From positions 868,001 to 932,000 of the forward strand of contig CM049986.1 in the NCBI GenBank assembly GCA_016630955.3: a stretch of DNA of 64,000 nt, given 5' to 3'. Of this stretch, positions 9,563 through 22,251 are shown one piece after another. The position numbers were made by a program, and so were the translations under genes. The notes beneath the pieces are model-generated. The model was given only the letters and a program-made list of their open reading frames with translations, was not told where the DNA came from and ran no database searches. The stretch comes from Didymella arachidicola. Lineage: Eukaryota > Ascomycota > Dothideomycetes > Pleosporales > Didymellaceae. The first letter of the stretch is position 1; every line of letters starts with the position of its first letter.

Positions 9563-12500
9563 ATGCTGCTCACATCGCGCACCTACTCCCTCGCCCAGAC
9601 CGACACGCGCCCGGGGGCCTCGTATCTCCTGCTCACGCCGTCGCAGAAGGAGCTCCGTATCGAGGAACAGCGCGCGCGCAGAATGCTGCTGCTCCACCAG
9701 ACGGGCAGCGTCAAGGTGGGCGAGGTTGTGCGGTAAGTGCAGCGGTTCCAGAAGGCCCGCGGAGGTTCCCCAGTTTGGTCGCAGCGAGGGCTAAGACATC
9801 TCATGCAGGTACACAGTCACCTACACCCCCAGCGAAGACCGCATCCTCCCTGCGCCGGCATTCCTGCACGTCCGCATACGCAACACCTCTGCCCTGCCAC
9901 TGCGAGCCGCCTATCTGCACGGCCCGTACACCATCCACGTCGCTGCATATCCCTCCACCTTCAATCCGAACAAGAAAGTCGAGTCGCCGAAGACGTACGG
10001 CGTTCCTGAGTTCGAGCCCAACCTGAAGGCTGGCGGTTACTGGAACGCCAGGCTCACCGTCCCGGAGCACATCAGGCAAGGCGACGAGTGGAGGAACTTC
10101 GATGGCACCCCCAAGAGCGCAACATGGATTATCGAGGTCGACTCGCAGATCATCTTCTCCAACTCCGCCTCCGTGAGCTACGAGTTGCTGGTCGCCCGTG
10201 ATGAGCGATCACTCGACCTTGGCTTTACGGCTGTCACAGGAAATAGCTCTGGAACTCCAGGCAAGGTCCAAGACCACCAGCAGGGCAAGAAGTCCCACAC
10301 ATCGAACCACCCTGCCCAGCCCAAGGGTGTCTTCTCCAAGGCGATCAAGCTCGTCGTGGACGACACAACAAGCCTTTGGAACAAGCCCGCACTACCAGAA
10401 CACAAGGATGAGGAAGGTCACGCCGACAGACGCATGTCGGAGGACGTCGAGCATGACCAGACTCGCAAGCAGAAAAACATCCACCTGGTCATGGTCACGC
10501 ACGGCCTACACAGCAACCTTGGCGCCGATATGCTGTACCTAAAGGAGAGCATCGACGCAACCGCGAAGCAGGCGAGGGAGGACCGCAGGAAACGGAGGCA
10601 GGAACAGAAGGGACAAAACTCAAAGACGTCCAACGAGGAATCTACAGCCACAGCCCCTCTATCTGGCGGCCAGGAAGACATATCTGACGAAGAAGGGGAT
10701 GACGATGAGGAAGATGTCATCGTCCGTGGTTTTGATGGCAACGTCGTCCGCACTGAGCGCGGCATCCAGTATCTCGGAAAGCGGCTCGCTAAGTACGTGC
10801 TGCGAGTCACATACCCGGATCAGCCCTATCTGCCAATTAAGAAGTCCGTCAGCCAAAAGTTGAATCCATTCTCACCAACAAAGGACAAGGCTGACGAGGG
10901 CGTACCGGCGCATGAGGGTAGCGGCATTCACTTCAGGCCTCATACGCACAAGCAGAAGCGGGCGTACAGATTCACCAGTATAAGCTTCATCGGCCACTCA
11001 CTCGGAGGACTGGTTCAGACTTACGCTATAGCCTACATCCACAAGCACTCGCCTGAATTCTTCCAGCACATCAAGCCCATCAACTTCATCGCTATGGCCT
11101 CACCCATGCTCGGTCTGAGTAATGAGAACCCCATGTACGTCAGGTTCGCTCTTGACTTTGGCTTGGTGGGTAGGACAGGGCAAGATCTTGGTCTTACTTG
11201 GCGTGCCCCTACGTTGGCAAAGAGTGGATGGACTGCTATGGTCAGTGGATTCGGTGGACAGTCGCAGCATCAAGAGCAGGAAGACCCTGGCACCAAGCCT
11301 CTTCTTCGGATCCTACCCACCGGACCCGCCCATTTTGTCTTACGCATGTTCAGGAACCGCACCGTGTACTCAAACGTGGTCAATGATGGTGTGGTTCCAT
11401 TGCGAACAAGTTGTCTGCTGTTTCTCGACTGGAGAGGGCTGGGTAAGGTTGAGAAGGCCCGCCGCGAGAATGGACTTATCGGCAGCGTGGCTGTGTGGGG
11501 CTTCAGTCAGTTGACAGGTCAGAGCTCTTCACCATCCCCATCGCGGATAGCCTTTGTGGACAATGACGAGACGGAGTCTCCATCCGGTAACGGAGATGAT
11601 ACCACCGTGCCTTTACCTGGTGTGGACGTTACCAATGAAGAAGACAGAGTGACTGCCTCAGAGCCCGCAGCTCATCGATTTCTAGACGGCCAGCGGCATG
11701 ACGCGGACGAGAGAGTCCAAGGGAACCCAGGTGTGCCAGTCTCCGACCAGTACTTTCAGCCTCAGAACACCCTAATGCAATTGTGGAGCTACATTCGCCC
11801 CACCGGCAAGCATACCTCGAGGGACAAGAAGATGTTCACACGCAGTCAGACAATCGCAAAGGATGATGACGAACAAGACACGACTGACGGAGCAGCGTCG
11901 TCGCACAGCTCTCAGCCAAGGAAACGACCGCTGGCCTCGCGGGGTGACTCCACGCTCGACCCGTCGAAGAACTCAGCCGCACCACCAAAGACGACGATAT
12001 TTGAGTCTGCAGGAGACATCATCAATCCTCCTACGCCACCCTCCTCGTGGATTATCGATCCTTCCACTCGTGCTCGGACCATCTTCCACGACCGTGTGTA
12101 CCATCCAGAGGACATACCACCACCGCCTGCGAGGAAGAGAAGTGCCAATCGCTCCTTTTCCGGTGAGAGTAGCAAATCTCAGGCGTCTGCAGCTATCGTC
12201 GAGGAGAACATGCGCGTTGAGGAGAAGATTGCCCGCGCTTATCATAAGGATCTATCGTGGCGCAAGGTCCTCGTTCGCCTTGAGCCTGATGCGCACAACA
12301 ACATCGTTGTGCGCCGCATGTTCGCCAACGCTTACGGCTGGCCAGTGATCAAGCATCTCTGTGACACGCACTTTGCCGCCACTTACTCCGCCGAAACACG
12401 CGATGAGGAAGAGCCTGCGCTCGATCGCGCCAAGGGTATCGAGGTACCTGTCAGGGAGAACGGCGAGCACGTAAAGGGCCAGGAAGATGCGGTGCCACCC

Positions 12501-13133
12501 ATTGAGCGAACAGAAAGCGAGCTTAGGGAAGTTCGTGACGAGCTAGCGCCTCTCGAGAACTCGTTCAGGTCGCCAAAGGGCATGAATACAGCGGATAGTA
12601 TTCGTAGCACCAGCTCAGCGGATTGGGATAACTATTTTGACGGTGCCACTAGTGATGAAGACGACGACAACGATGAGCGCAATGCAGTGCAGAAGTTTCT
12701 GCAGTTTGGATACCCACGTGGCGCAAGAACACCAACATCGCCAAACCCCCCTCGCACACCGAACAGCACTGGCACGTCAAACGCGGAGATCTCTGACTTC
12801 TTAAATTCGACATCAGCGGCAGCCGCGCCCGCTCCGTTGGTCGACATTCATCGAGGTCTTGGGGCGAGTCCCAGGCAGCTTGCTCGGAGCAAGGCTGCGA
12901 AGGATCCAGAATTAGAAGAGCCTTTGGGTGGTCAGGCGGTTGATACCGTCCTTCCCCCGGGTCATCAAGTTGCTGCCAGCCCACCCAGTAGCCCATCACT
13001 GCATCTCAGCGACGTGGGCCTAAGGCGCTCGCTCGAAAGCAACCCAGACACCAGCAAAGTGACAGGCGGAAACGGGGTGACAGAGCAGGTTGCAAGGTCA
13101 CTGGGCACAGCGCAGGATAGAGAGCGCTCGTAG
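9563..13133 (+). CDS. DUF676 putative serine esterase/lipase (ROG1-like)
   Basis: Two exons, 9563-9732 and 9809-13133 (1164 residues). The intron has GTAAGT, branch GCTAAG and acceptor ATGCAG, joining GEVV-R to YTVTYTPSEDR. The N-terminal 200 residues form a beta-rich domain typical of fungal members (MLLTSRTYSLAQTDTRPGAS). The alpha/beta hydrolase core begins at VMVTHGLHSNLGADM (near residue 287), and the nucleophile elbow GHSLGG has Ser454. VVNDGVVPLRTSCLLFLDW later in the domain probably carries the catalytic acid. ROG1-type proteins are cytosolic or lipid-droplet lipases acting on monoglycerides or phospholipids. The C-terminal 500 residues are disordered and Ser/Pro/Asp-rich. The substrate is not predictable from the sequence. 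Confidence 0.85.
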
Positions 13134-13552
13134 TGTGGATGCTTTCGATATGACTAACGTTGCATTACAATTGCTAGCATAGATGGATGGTTGCATAGGA
13201 TATACCCCGATTTCGATAAACGGTTTGTACGTTCAATCATATTGTCTTCTTATCTACCACCTCTGGTCTTCACCTAGCTACCGTTTCTTCCCGACGTTGC
13301 TGAGACTGCGTCACCTCGAGGGCGTGCTTTCCGCATTCACTTTCACTTTCATCGTGATCACACGTGCCCATTTACACGTAGCTCTTGACAACAGTTCCCC
13401 TCCGTCTCCTCACACACGCTCTCCCCACATACCAATTTTTCGACGAATCGCGTTCAACCTGATTCCATGTCGCAAACACAGCAGCAGAACTAGAAGCGGT
13501 AGCAGGCACAGTCGCGCCTTCCCGTTCGCGTTTCCACCCACCAGCATTCACA
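13134..13552. other. Intergenic / promoter of the 13553 gene
   Basis: 3' end of the lipase gene and a pyrimidine-rich leader (from about 13380) before the ATG at 13553. No further features seen. Confidence 0.4.
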
Positions 13553-16018
13553 ATGCCGGGCGCTAACAAGAACCCACCTCCCGGTCCGGCCCAATGGGTT
13601 GGTGGCCAGCGACGCAAGCTAACCCGTCGAAACCGTTCGAATGCAGGACCACCCCGATCAAGCACGATGCCAGTACTCAATCCCAGCTTGGCTACCGCCA
13701 GCTTGGTGAGCAGCATCAGCAGCGCCGGCTCGACCTACGAGAAAGACACGAAATCAGAAGACAGCTTCGACCAATACATGCAGGACACCCTCCAAGAGTC
13801 TGAAGAGATCGACGACACAATGCAGTTCTACCCGCCAGCTGGTGCGGTGAAGTAAGTACCACCGACGCGTTCTAGGCAGGAGCACGACTGACATGACTAG
13901 GGATACCTTTACAACCTCGACCGATGGTCCTAACACATCGTCAACTAGACTGACAGCTATAGACCATAAGAGGAAGCAAGGCTTGTTTAGTAAGAAGTCG
14001 AAGCCCACCGCCCTCGAACGATCAGAGACCTCGGGAAGTCCTTCATCGTTGGTCACGTCGCCTTTGCCAGTCAGCACGCCCTCCAAAGCTGCGAAGTTCT
14101 TCGGATTTGAGGCCAAGCCTTCTGTCGCAGATAGCCCACGTCGCGTCCAGCCGAAAGATGATGCCGCCAGTGACGACGAGGTTCCGGTTAGACAAAAGCT
14201 GAAGAAACAACACTCTCTTTCCCTGCTAACTAGGTTCAAGAACAGTACCGATCGTCTGACCAATTTCAAGGAGGAAGATGTACAGACTGACGAGTCAGCA
14301 AGGGTTTCCAAGCCCAGCACCGCCAAAGGGCTGAAGATGCTCATTCCCGAGTTCGCAAGTTCAAGACGATCACCAGTTGCGCAGACCAAAACTGCAGCCA
14401 CCCGCTTCGACCTCGATGACGAGAAATATGACATCAAATTTACTAGTGATAGTCCTCAAGAGGTACGTTTCCGCATTCCTGCCGCGCCTCGTCCAGTGGA
14501 AACTGGGTCAAAGGGCAAGGCCATCCGCAGGAAACCGCTTAGCTCAAAGGATTTTCCACGTATGTCACCCATTACCGAGGCCTCATCCGAGTCACTACGC
14601 CCTGCCTACCGCGAGGGCGAAGAAGTGACCGAGCTAGGTGTCATCTCTGAGTACGAATACGAAGATTCTCCGCACAGTGCCCCGATGCCGCCTCGCTCCC
14701 ACACAGAAGCAACAATTCGCCCGCGTGGTATCTTCGAGCTCAACAAAGCTGATCTGTCTCCCACGGATGAGTTCTTTGACGAAGAGGTGACTGATGATGA
14801 GGAAGACGGTGTACACCCTGGCACCAAGGTCAAGGTCAATCCTAAGCGTGTGCATTGGCAGAAGACCACCGCGGTCCCTTTACGAAGCCCTCTGCAGACC
14901 GCTGAGGACACCTTGCTCGATGCGACCGAAAAGCAGATGCGACTGAAGATGCGACTTGAGGCTTATACGCAGACCTTGGATCGAAACGATGCAGAGAGGC
15001 AGGCAATGGACGACGAAGTTGCTAAGATGAAACAGAAGCATGAGCAATTCAAGAAGGACTTCGCCAAATATTGCAGCGAGTTCAATCCTGCAGGAAGTAT
15101 CAGGGCAAAGCCAGAGCCTGTAGCAGTCGAGGAGAGCGAAGACGAGGATACAGATCTGGTGTCGCTGCGCAGCAGCATCGACCTCGACGAAGAGCCTACA
15201 GTACACGAGGCAAAGGTCGTGACTTCCACCAGAATTACCCCCGGCATGGTCAAGCTCGTGGATATCCCTCCCAGGAAGAAGAAGCCTGCAGTTGACACTG
15301 AAAGCAAAGTGTCCGTTCCTGACAAGCCTACCCTTGTTGGACATCAAAAGATGACTGCCGCGGTTTCTGCGCACTCTGAGAACTTGGCGCCACCACCCAG
15401 TGTAAGTACTTCTGCTTCAACTTGTCGTAAAGATTGCTGATGGAAGCCCAGCCTGTGGTCACTCACTATCATCACGAGGACCCGGACAGCAGCCTCAAGC
15501 CGAAGAAATCGAAGCTTACACGCGATGAATCTCGTCTATTAGTGCAGAATTGGGTCTCAGACTACAACAACACCGAGCAACGACCCCTCTCCACACGCAT
15601 TGACCCGGACGTTCTTGCGGATCAAGAGACGCCGCCTGCGCCCTTCCCCAAAGGTGACGAGGCGCTTCTGACTCCGCCCATCCTCACGTCGCGCTCCGAC
15701 TCCCTGAAGCCACCACAGTCGCTGCTCAAGCACCAGTGCATCAACAACGGTCATATCTTTCACTCTGTCGACTTGAAGGCTGTCCCGGACAACACAGTCG
15801 TCAACAGCTTGAAGGTCCGGCCTTATCTGCAGACCCACACGGGTATTAAGCAGCACGTGAAGGTCCCGGTGACGTGTGAGAAGTGCGGCAAGGACTGCGA
15901 TGAGAACATATGGGAGTGCGAGATTGCTGTCTGTCGCATGGTTACTTGCCAGAAATGCGCTGAGGATATGGAGACTGAGTGGCAGCAGAGGGTTGTCACT
16001 GGTTGGAAGTATAAGTAG
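13553..16018 (+). CDS. Hypothetical protein with coiled coil and seven-cysteine C-terminal motif
   Basis: Three exons: 13553-13851, 13901-15401, 15452-16018 (788 residues). Both introns are near 50 bases with GTAAGT donors and clear branch points (ACTGAC, GCTGAT). The first two thirds are disordered and rich in Ser, Lys and acidic residues. About residues 440-485 form a charged coiled coil (EKQMRLKMRLEAYTQTL, DDEVAKMKQKHEQFKKDF). The C-terminal 100 residues look folded and contain Cys742, 745, 749, 756, 761, 766 and 769, a CxxCxxxC...CxxC arrangement that could bind zinc. I do not recognise the family by name. It appears to be a Pezizomycotina-type conserved protein, but that is inference. 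Confidence 0.75.
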
Positions 16019-16446
16019 CGTCCGTCTTGCTTCAGGGTGATGGATGAGCCCTTGCTTGCAGCTTTGGGGACCATTTTGTGATCACGTCTCCCTTCATTTG
16101 GGCTGACTTACTCTTGAAGATGGTACGGTGGCTAAACTACCACGCGGTTGAACAAAGCGCTTGTAACATAGCACGAGAAGGGGGGACTTGGGGTCCGCTT
16201 CCTTCAATTCAGATAGCGCTTACGTATCATGATCACGAGGATCTCTCATCTTCGATTACGATAAATGCCAAGCTATGGTGAACCATGATTTCTATTACTT
16301 CCGCCGTCTCTCACCCTGTTGTTGCCGTCACGCGCTAGTCCATGGATACATATACTGTAATTACCTGTATTCTCGCGACGTCTCCTTCCATGCCTCGTGT
16401 TCGACCACCTGCTCTCATATAAGCCTTGGCAACACCATCTACTACA
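16019..16446. other. Intergenic / promoter of BTB gene
   Basis: Spacer with an ATATAAG element near 16427, only about 15 bases before the BTB ATG, so probably too close to act as TATA for that start. Nothing else seen. Confidence 0.35.
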
Positions 16447-17687
16447 ATGACTGAGCCTACCCAAGTCAACACGCAGCTACCAAGTCCGCCATCACCTCCT
16501 CATCAGACTGTCCAGCAGCATGGCCAGCCAGACATGTTCCTTCAATTGTACGGATCTTGAAGCTCCTTACTACCTAGTGAAATACTGACGATAGCAGACT
16601 TCAAGGTCCAGTTGTGTCCGTTCAGGTCGGCTCAGACCATAACGTCATAAGATACAACCTTCCAGCAGCACTCTTCTGCTATCAATCACACCTTTTTCGA
16701 CAAGAGATCTCCCACTACATAGCAGTCAGTGCTCAACTGCGTACCAACAAGAAGCGCAAGCTCTCTCCCGACGATCAGGATTTCATTACTCGGATTAAGG
16801 CTGACAGCAGCGAGAGTGTAACGAAGATCAGTGCCGGGGATGACTCGCAATGCGCAGAAGGTGAGGCGACCATTAAACTACTCGGGGTGGATCCATTCAT
16901 CTTCGGTCTGTTCCTCAAGTTCGTCTACACAGGATACTACCCCGCCACTGTTGATGTACGGCCTGAGGCAATACGTCAGACGGTTCATTTAAACAAATCA
17001 ACTCAGCCTGACACGCCATATACACCAGCGAGAGCCTCAATGCCTCCTCCTGCCAATATCAACTCTCAGCAAGCTCCTCCAGGTGGACCTCTACCGTATC
17101 TACCAGTCCCAGCTTCGGATAACTCCACACTCAGCCTGGAAGAAAGCAGTCACCACGTCACAATACCACCCTCCGTCCACGCATACATGCTTTCTGTCCA
17201 GCTCGGTGCCCCAGCCTTCCTCAACCAAACAATCAGTCACATCTACTACGGCATCGGCAAGCACTTTGTACTCACCCCGGTCTTGGTGCACTACATCTGG
17301 TCAAACACTGCGCCACACCCTTTCTTCTCACCGTCACCGCTGCGCAAACTCATCCTCGACGTCATGGCCGTCCACTGGTCCTCAACCACCACGCATGTTG
17401 TCGCTAAACAGCCAGCGTTACACAGGCTATGGAACGAACTCTTGGACCTTCACCGCGATCTGAGACATGCGTTCACTATGGGCTTGCAGGGTGTGAGGAA
17501 GGTCCTGCCGGTGCAAGCATACTTCGTTGACACATGCGTGCCCAAGGTTTCGGCCGGGTCAAAGTCGAAAGAGGCTGATGTTCAGAGTGTGAACTTGGGG
17601 TCCACGGACGGTCTTTCGGATGCTAGAGCTGTGGCTACAGGTGTCACGAAGACACAGGAGGACAAGACTGATCAGAAGAAAGGATGA
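16447..17687 (+). CDS. BTB/POZ-domain protein
   Basis: Two exons, 16447-16547 and 16598-17687 (396 residues). The 50-base intron has GTACGG, branch ACTGAC and acceptor TAGCAG, joining DMFLQ to LQGPVVSVQVGSDHN. The BTB fold is recognisable from the first strand (VVSVQVGSDHNVIRYNLP), the ALFCYQSHLFRQEISHY helix, and the ATIKLLGVDPFIFGLFLKFV-YTGYYP segment. A basic insert (TNKKRKLSPDD) could be a nuclear signal. The remainder is helical (HAYMLSVQLGAPAFLNQTI) with no second domain I can name. Fungal proteins of this type are usually uncharacterised adaptors; a Cullin-3 link is possible but not shown. Confidence 0.8.
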
Positions 17688-18273
17688 TCGGTGGAAGTTA
17701 TCGCGAGCTTCGAATCGCGAAGGGATGTTGACGGGATGTGATCGCTGTCTGGGGTGATCTCGACGGAACATCGTGGTCAGGAGGGGCGGTGCGGCGTCTA
17801 TCTACATTGGAAAGTCTGTCATCTCAGATGAACGAAATTGATTACAGTTGAAAATTGCGACTTAACAACAAACCAGTTAGGATCAGTGAAGGGTTCATCC
17901 GCATTCAAAGGCTGCACTTGAGTACACCGACGACATTGCACTCTACTAATCCCTCGCAGTAAAGATCGATATCAGTCTACACTGACGATAATTCCCGCAC
18001 GATAGGAGCCAGTAGGCTCGAGTGCGACCTCGGTTCACCATGGCCAGCAAGAACGCCGCTTTTCGAACCAATCACATCGCCTGCTAAAACCAGCTTGGCT
18101 AGCCCGAGGCCCCCAATGTGGAAATTGGTCAAGCTTCAGGAGATGTAAAGAAGCTTTTCAACTAGCTTACTGTTTAATGTAGACTTTTGGCATTGAGGTC
18201 ATACTCTCGGATTGTAGAATTTTGCGCACAAAATAGTATTGTCCGACGTTCAAATCATCGTGCACTCTACATC
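17688..18273. other. Intergenic, 0.6 kb
   Basis: No coding signal. A short inverted repeat (TTATCGCGAGCTTCGAATCGCGAA, near 17699-17722) has unknown significance. The right part is promoter for the secreted protein at 18274. Confidence 0.35.
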
Positions 18274-19026
18274 ATGCACAACCCCACCATCCTAGCCCTC
18301 GCATCCACGAGCCTCGTAACCGCCACCTCCCTCACATTCTGGCGCCCCGGCTGGCAAAACAACCCCTCCAGCGCCTCGCAATGGGGCTTCGACACAGCAA
18401 CCTACCCACCCCACGCCTCCATCCTAACCGCCAACCCCTCCACCACCATCTTCTTGCTCGGCTGCCCAACCTCGGCGCCCACACTCTCCCTCGGATCCAC
18501 ATGGAAGTCGTGCACATGGACCGACGACAGCGCAACGTACACCATCATCGACGCGACCAAGCACGAGGCGCACGAAACCTTATCTGATCCGAGTGCGAGC
18601 GTGTGGTGGAGCTGCGACTATTCGCCTGTGAAGACGGTGATTGACTGCGCGATGCGGATTGACGGGGATGTGAACGATAACACCAACGGAACTGTTGAGT
18701 TTGAGTTCCCAGACCGGTTTGGGAATGTGGTTAATTTTGTGACGGCCGAGGTTGTGACGGCTGGGGTTTTTGGTGGCGTGGAAAGTGGTGCGGAGAGTAC
18801 GGTGGCTTGGTACAGTGGTGGATTGTCGCAGACGGGATTGAGGACTGCGAGTGCCAGCCCGCCAGCGATGACGGCGAGCCAAGGGAGTGGGTCTGGGGCG
18901 GCTCCGACGGCGTCGAGTACAGCGACTGGTGGTGTGGCAGCGAGTACGGGTGCAGCAGGGGGGTTTGGGGTTGATGCGGTGAGGCTCGTGGGTTTGGTCG
19001 GTGGAGCGGCGTTGGCTGCTTGGTAG
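18274..19026 (+). CDS. Secreted, probably GPI-anchored cell-surface protein
   Basis: Intronless, 250 residues, starting MHNPTILALASTSLVTATSL, a typical signal peptide (the frame is open upstream, but this is the first ATG). The body is Thr/Ser/Asp-rich with a Cys pair and potential N-glycosylation sites (NGT). The C terminus has a Ser/Thr/Gly-rich stalk (SGSGAAPTASSTATGGVAA) followed by a hydrophobic tail (VRLVGLVGGAALAAW), the layout of a GPI-attachment signal. Such proteins usually sit on the plasma membrane or cell wall. No enzymatic domain recognised. Confidence 0.72.
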   Translation: MHNPTILALASTSLVTATSLTFWRPGWQNNPSSASQWGFDTATYPPHASILTANPSTTIFLLGCPTSAPTLSLGSTWKSCTWTDDSATYTIIDATKHEAHETLSDPSASVWWSCDYSPVKTVIDCAMRIDGDVNDNTNGTVEFEFPDRFGNVVNFVTAEVVTAGVFGGVESGAESTVAWYSGGLSQTGLRTASASPPAMTASQGSGSGAAPTASSTATGGVAASTGAAGGFGVDAVRLVGLVGGAALAAW

Positions 19027-19299
19027 GTGCTGCAGTGGAATGGTGTAAGATACCGTCAAAACAGTCGGGAACCGTGTAGTTGAGCGGATGCAGACAATTC
19101 AATCATTAGCTCAAAACAATGGTAACGCTATGACTATGCAATATGCCATTGACGGCCGCTGTGTCGCTTCCGAACGCAAGGAAAGCTCGATGTGAGCTGT
19201 GAACGCCGTCTAATGCAAATATCCACCACGTGCCCAAATCCTGAAAGCCACTCTAGTACCTCCTGACATAAAAAAATCGTAAAAGAAACATCAAGTTGT

Positions 19300-22251
19300 C
19301 TACTTTCTAAAGTAGTCATGCCTTGTTTCTCCGTCCCTGTCTGGGCTGTACGGCGTGTACGCGGTCGGCGCCTGATGCCCCATAGGCGCGGCGCCGCCGA
19401 GCAAGTTGTACTGATCATGAATCTGATATGGCTGACTTGAGTTGCTCTGGACGTGGTGCAGCTCTGGCTCTGGGCTTGGGCTGTACTCGCGTAAGTTGCT
19501 GGGTGTCTGGTGGTAGCCTGCTGGATATGAGACGCCGGCCTCGTCACGGTTGCTGCCGCGACTTGATGACCGGCCACGACCGTTATCCCCCCAGAGCGTC
19601 GATGGCGACCCTGGGCGACTCTCGCTGAGCATAGAGTTCCGGTCGGAGTTGAACTCGGAGCGATCCATGAAATTCTCATAGTCCATGTTGTTCTCCGAAA
19701 CGAACTCGAATGGTCCTGTACCTGACGTGGCAATCTTGCCTGGATTCTCCTTGCTCATGCGCTTCATCGAGTAAACGTCGCCGAACGCTGCGTTATCACC
19801 TACGTCACCGTCAAGACGGCCTCGATACACCTCCGCCAGGAGATGCTTGCTCTTCTCGTGAACCATGGGAACGGTCAACTTCTGGTAAAGGGCAGGGTGT
19901 CCAAAGCGGACGGCGACGCGGTCGCGCCTGCGAGCCTCCTTGTCGATCGGCGTTTGAGCCTCAGTGCCCTTAGCAGTGATGCCGTGGGTGTAGTACTTCA
20001 TCTCATGATCGTATGTCCTCTTGCAGTAGATCTTGAAGCCAAAAATGATGAATGGCAAAGGAGCCATAGCGGCAGCCATTATGTACTGCTGTGCACCGCC
20101 TTTGGTAGCGACCAGACAAGCTGTAACGACATTGGCGAGGAGAGCGCCGAAGAGCATGCGGTTGAATAGCACACGCCAGTAGAGACCGCCGGATTCGTTC
20201 TTTGTAGTGAAAACATACCTGTAAAGTCAGTCAGCACTTGTTTCCGTTCGAAGTTATGAGGCGCTTACATCAGGAGATACTTCTTCATCCAGGAATCAAG
20301 AGTAAAGTAGAACGCAGTGACGACCAGAGTAATGGGTTGCAACAGTCCGAATACCAGAGTGACTGTCGAGTAGAACAAGAAATAGTTGAAGTAACTCGTG
20401 TAGTCGAATGGTGGTGGGGCGGTTCGCTGGATCAATTCACGGGGCGTTGGGTTGAGGAATTTGCGTGAGAAGGAACCCCACAGCAGACTGACAGCTTGCG
20501 ATAGATCTATGACCGCGCCGAGATTACGCTGGACAAGCCATGTGATCCAGTAGGTTGACACACTACAGAGCGCGCCCATCAGCTGTTGGAAAGGCTCGAT
20601 GGACTTGACAACTGCTGCAAAGCTCGAGTTGCCCTGACGAGCCGCCAAAGCGCTCATGATGATTTGGAAAACGGCCGAGAAGATGGAGAAGACGACCAAG
20701 TTGTTGAACACAAAGAAGGCGTAGAGCTGGTGGAGAACATGCTTCTCACGAGAGCTTTTGGATTGGTCACCAGCTTTGACAGACAGGCGGCGGAAAATGA
20801 TTGGGAGGAAGTAGTAGACGAGCGACGTCAGCGCTGGCGCAAGAATACCCTGCACCGCGGCCCAAAACTTGGGATGAGTCTCCAGCTCTGTCTTGAAGGC
20901 ATCCCAGAAGAGTGCCAGGTTGTTCAACTTTGACAAGAAGATAGCAATGCCGGCGTTGGGGATGAAATAGAGGACTGTAAGTAAGGTGATCCATATGTTC
21001 ATAATGAATCGTCTCGACCGTCGCTGCTGCGGGGTGAGGAGCAGATTCTTCCAGACGATGTCCTTTGGCTTCGGGGTAAGGCGGATGGTAGTTCCTTTGG
21101 GATGCTTGCTGCGAGCAGCGAATGCAACCGTGTGTGCAGATTCTAGGCTCTCGTAACTAGCGAAACCGAACGGCATGGCGTCTTTGGTGTCCACGCTCTC
21201 ACGAGCATCCTTGATCTTTTTCTCAAGACGCTGGATCCTCGCGGTTAGATAGTCGATAGCGTCGATCTTCTGCTTCTTATCTGTGAACTCTGGATCTTTC
21301 TTGGAAGGCGTGCACATGGGACGTGCGACAGGCAATTGGGCAGGGTTCTTTAGGTACTTTGAAAGAACGGCCTCCAACTCCATGACCGCCTCCTCGTGCG
21401 CTTCGATCATGTCTGGAATTTCCTTGACATTTCTGCCAATAGTTGTTCGCGGAACTTCCGGTGTAGTCTTGACGCTGTCCGTGATCTCCACCAGGCCTTG
21501 ATCACTACGCATGTTCTTCTTGACGTCCGTAATCAGAAGGGTCCTGGCATGCAGGCTATTCTGGTATTCAGGGCTCTCCATGTAACTTCGACGCAGACGG
21601 TGCACGGCGCGGTACGTCCACCACAAGAAGCCGCATACAATGATATCGAAGACATAGGACATGACTACATGAGCCCAGAGGGCCTCACCGTACATCCGTT
21701 GAGGTGTCATTAGTGTGAAAGTGGCAAGTTTCTGATCTTTCACGTCGCCAGTGAGGTTGCCGTTTTTAATCGAGTATACGATGTTGATGGGAATAATGAC
21801 GGCGCAGCCGAAGACAGCCAGAGTGATGAACATGTTACGACACATCCTCACAAATCGAAGGAATATAGTCGCATCCATACCGATTCGCTCGACGTAGTAG
21901 TCCTCGTCGGTCTTGAACACCGGCTTGTACCAGGCGAATAGGGACTTGTCGAGCGGCGGCGGTCGGTGCTTCTCGTCGACGTAACGTAGGCGGGGTGCGT
22001 AAACGATGGTATTGAAAGGTCGCAAGAGTAGGAAGGCTAAAAAGATGGCACAGGTGACGCCGAGGGAAGAACCAATAGCAGTGAGGACCGCATCTTGATC
22101 AACCTTGAGTAGTGTCAGTATGGTCTCTGTGCAATCGCTGAAGTCGCATGCGTACTGAAGCTCCCAGAGGATTGTTGTTCAAAACCTCCTCGAACTTTTG
22201 CCCAATGCTCTCGTCCCGCGAGAGCAGCCATCGTGACGATAACGAGGCCAT
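19300..22251 (-). CDS. CSC1/OSCA-like calcium-permeable channel (RSN1_7TM family)
   Basis: Three exons on the minus strand: 22251-22156, 22103-20269, 20218-19300 (949 residues). Introns are 52 and 50 bases; the second has GTAAGC and TTTACAG and joins KKYLL-M to YVFTTKNESGG. The N terminus (IGQKFEEVLNNNPLGAS) leads into a first membrane helix (TAIGSSLGVTCAIFLAFLLL). Then come RPFNTIVYAPRLRY, two more helices, the cytosolic PHM7_cyt loop (HARTLLITDVKKNMR, AFAARSKHPKGTTIRLTPKP) and the 7TM core (IWITLLTVLYFIPNAGIAIF onward). The tail has PHM7_ext features (RFGHPALYQKLTVPMVHEK) and a disordered end. The family forms hyperosmolality- or mechanically gated cation channels in plasma or inner membranes. 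Confidence 0.9.
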
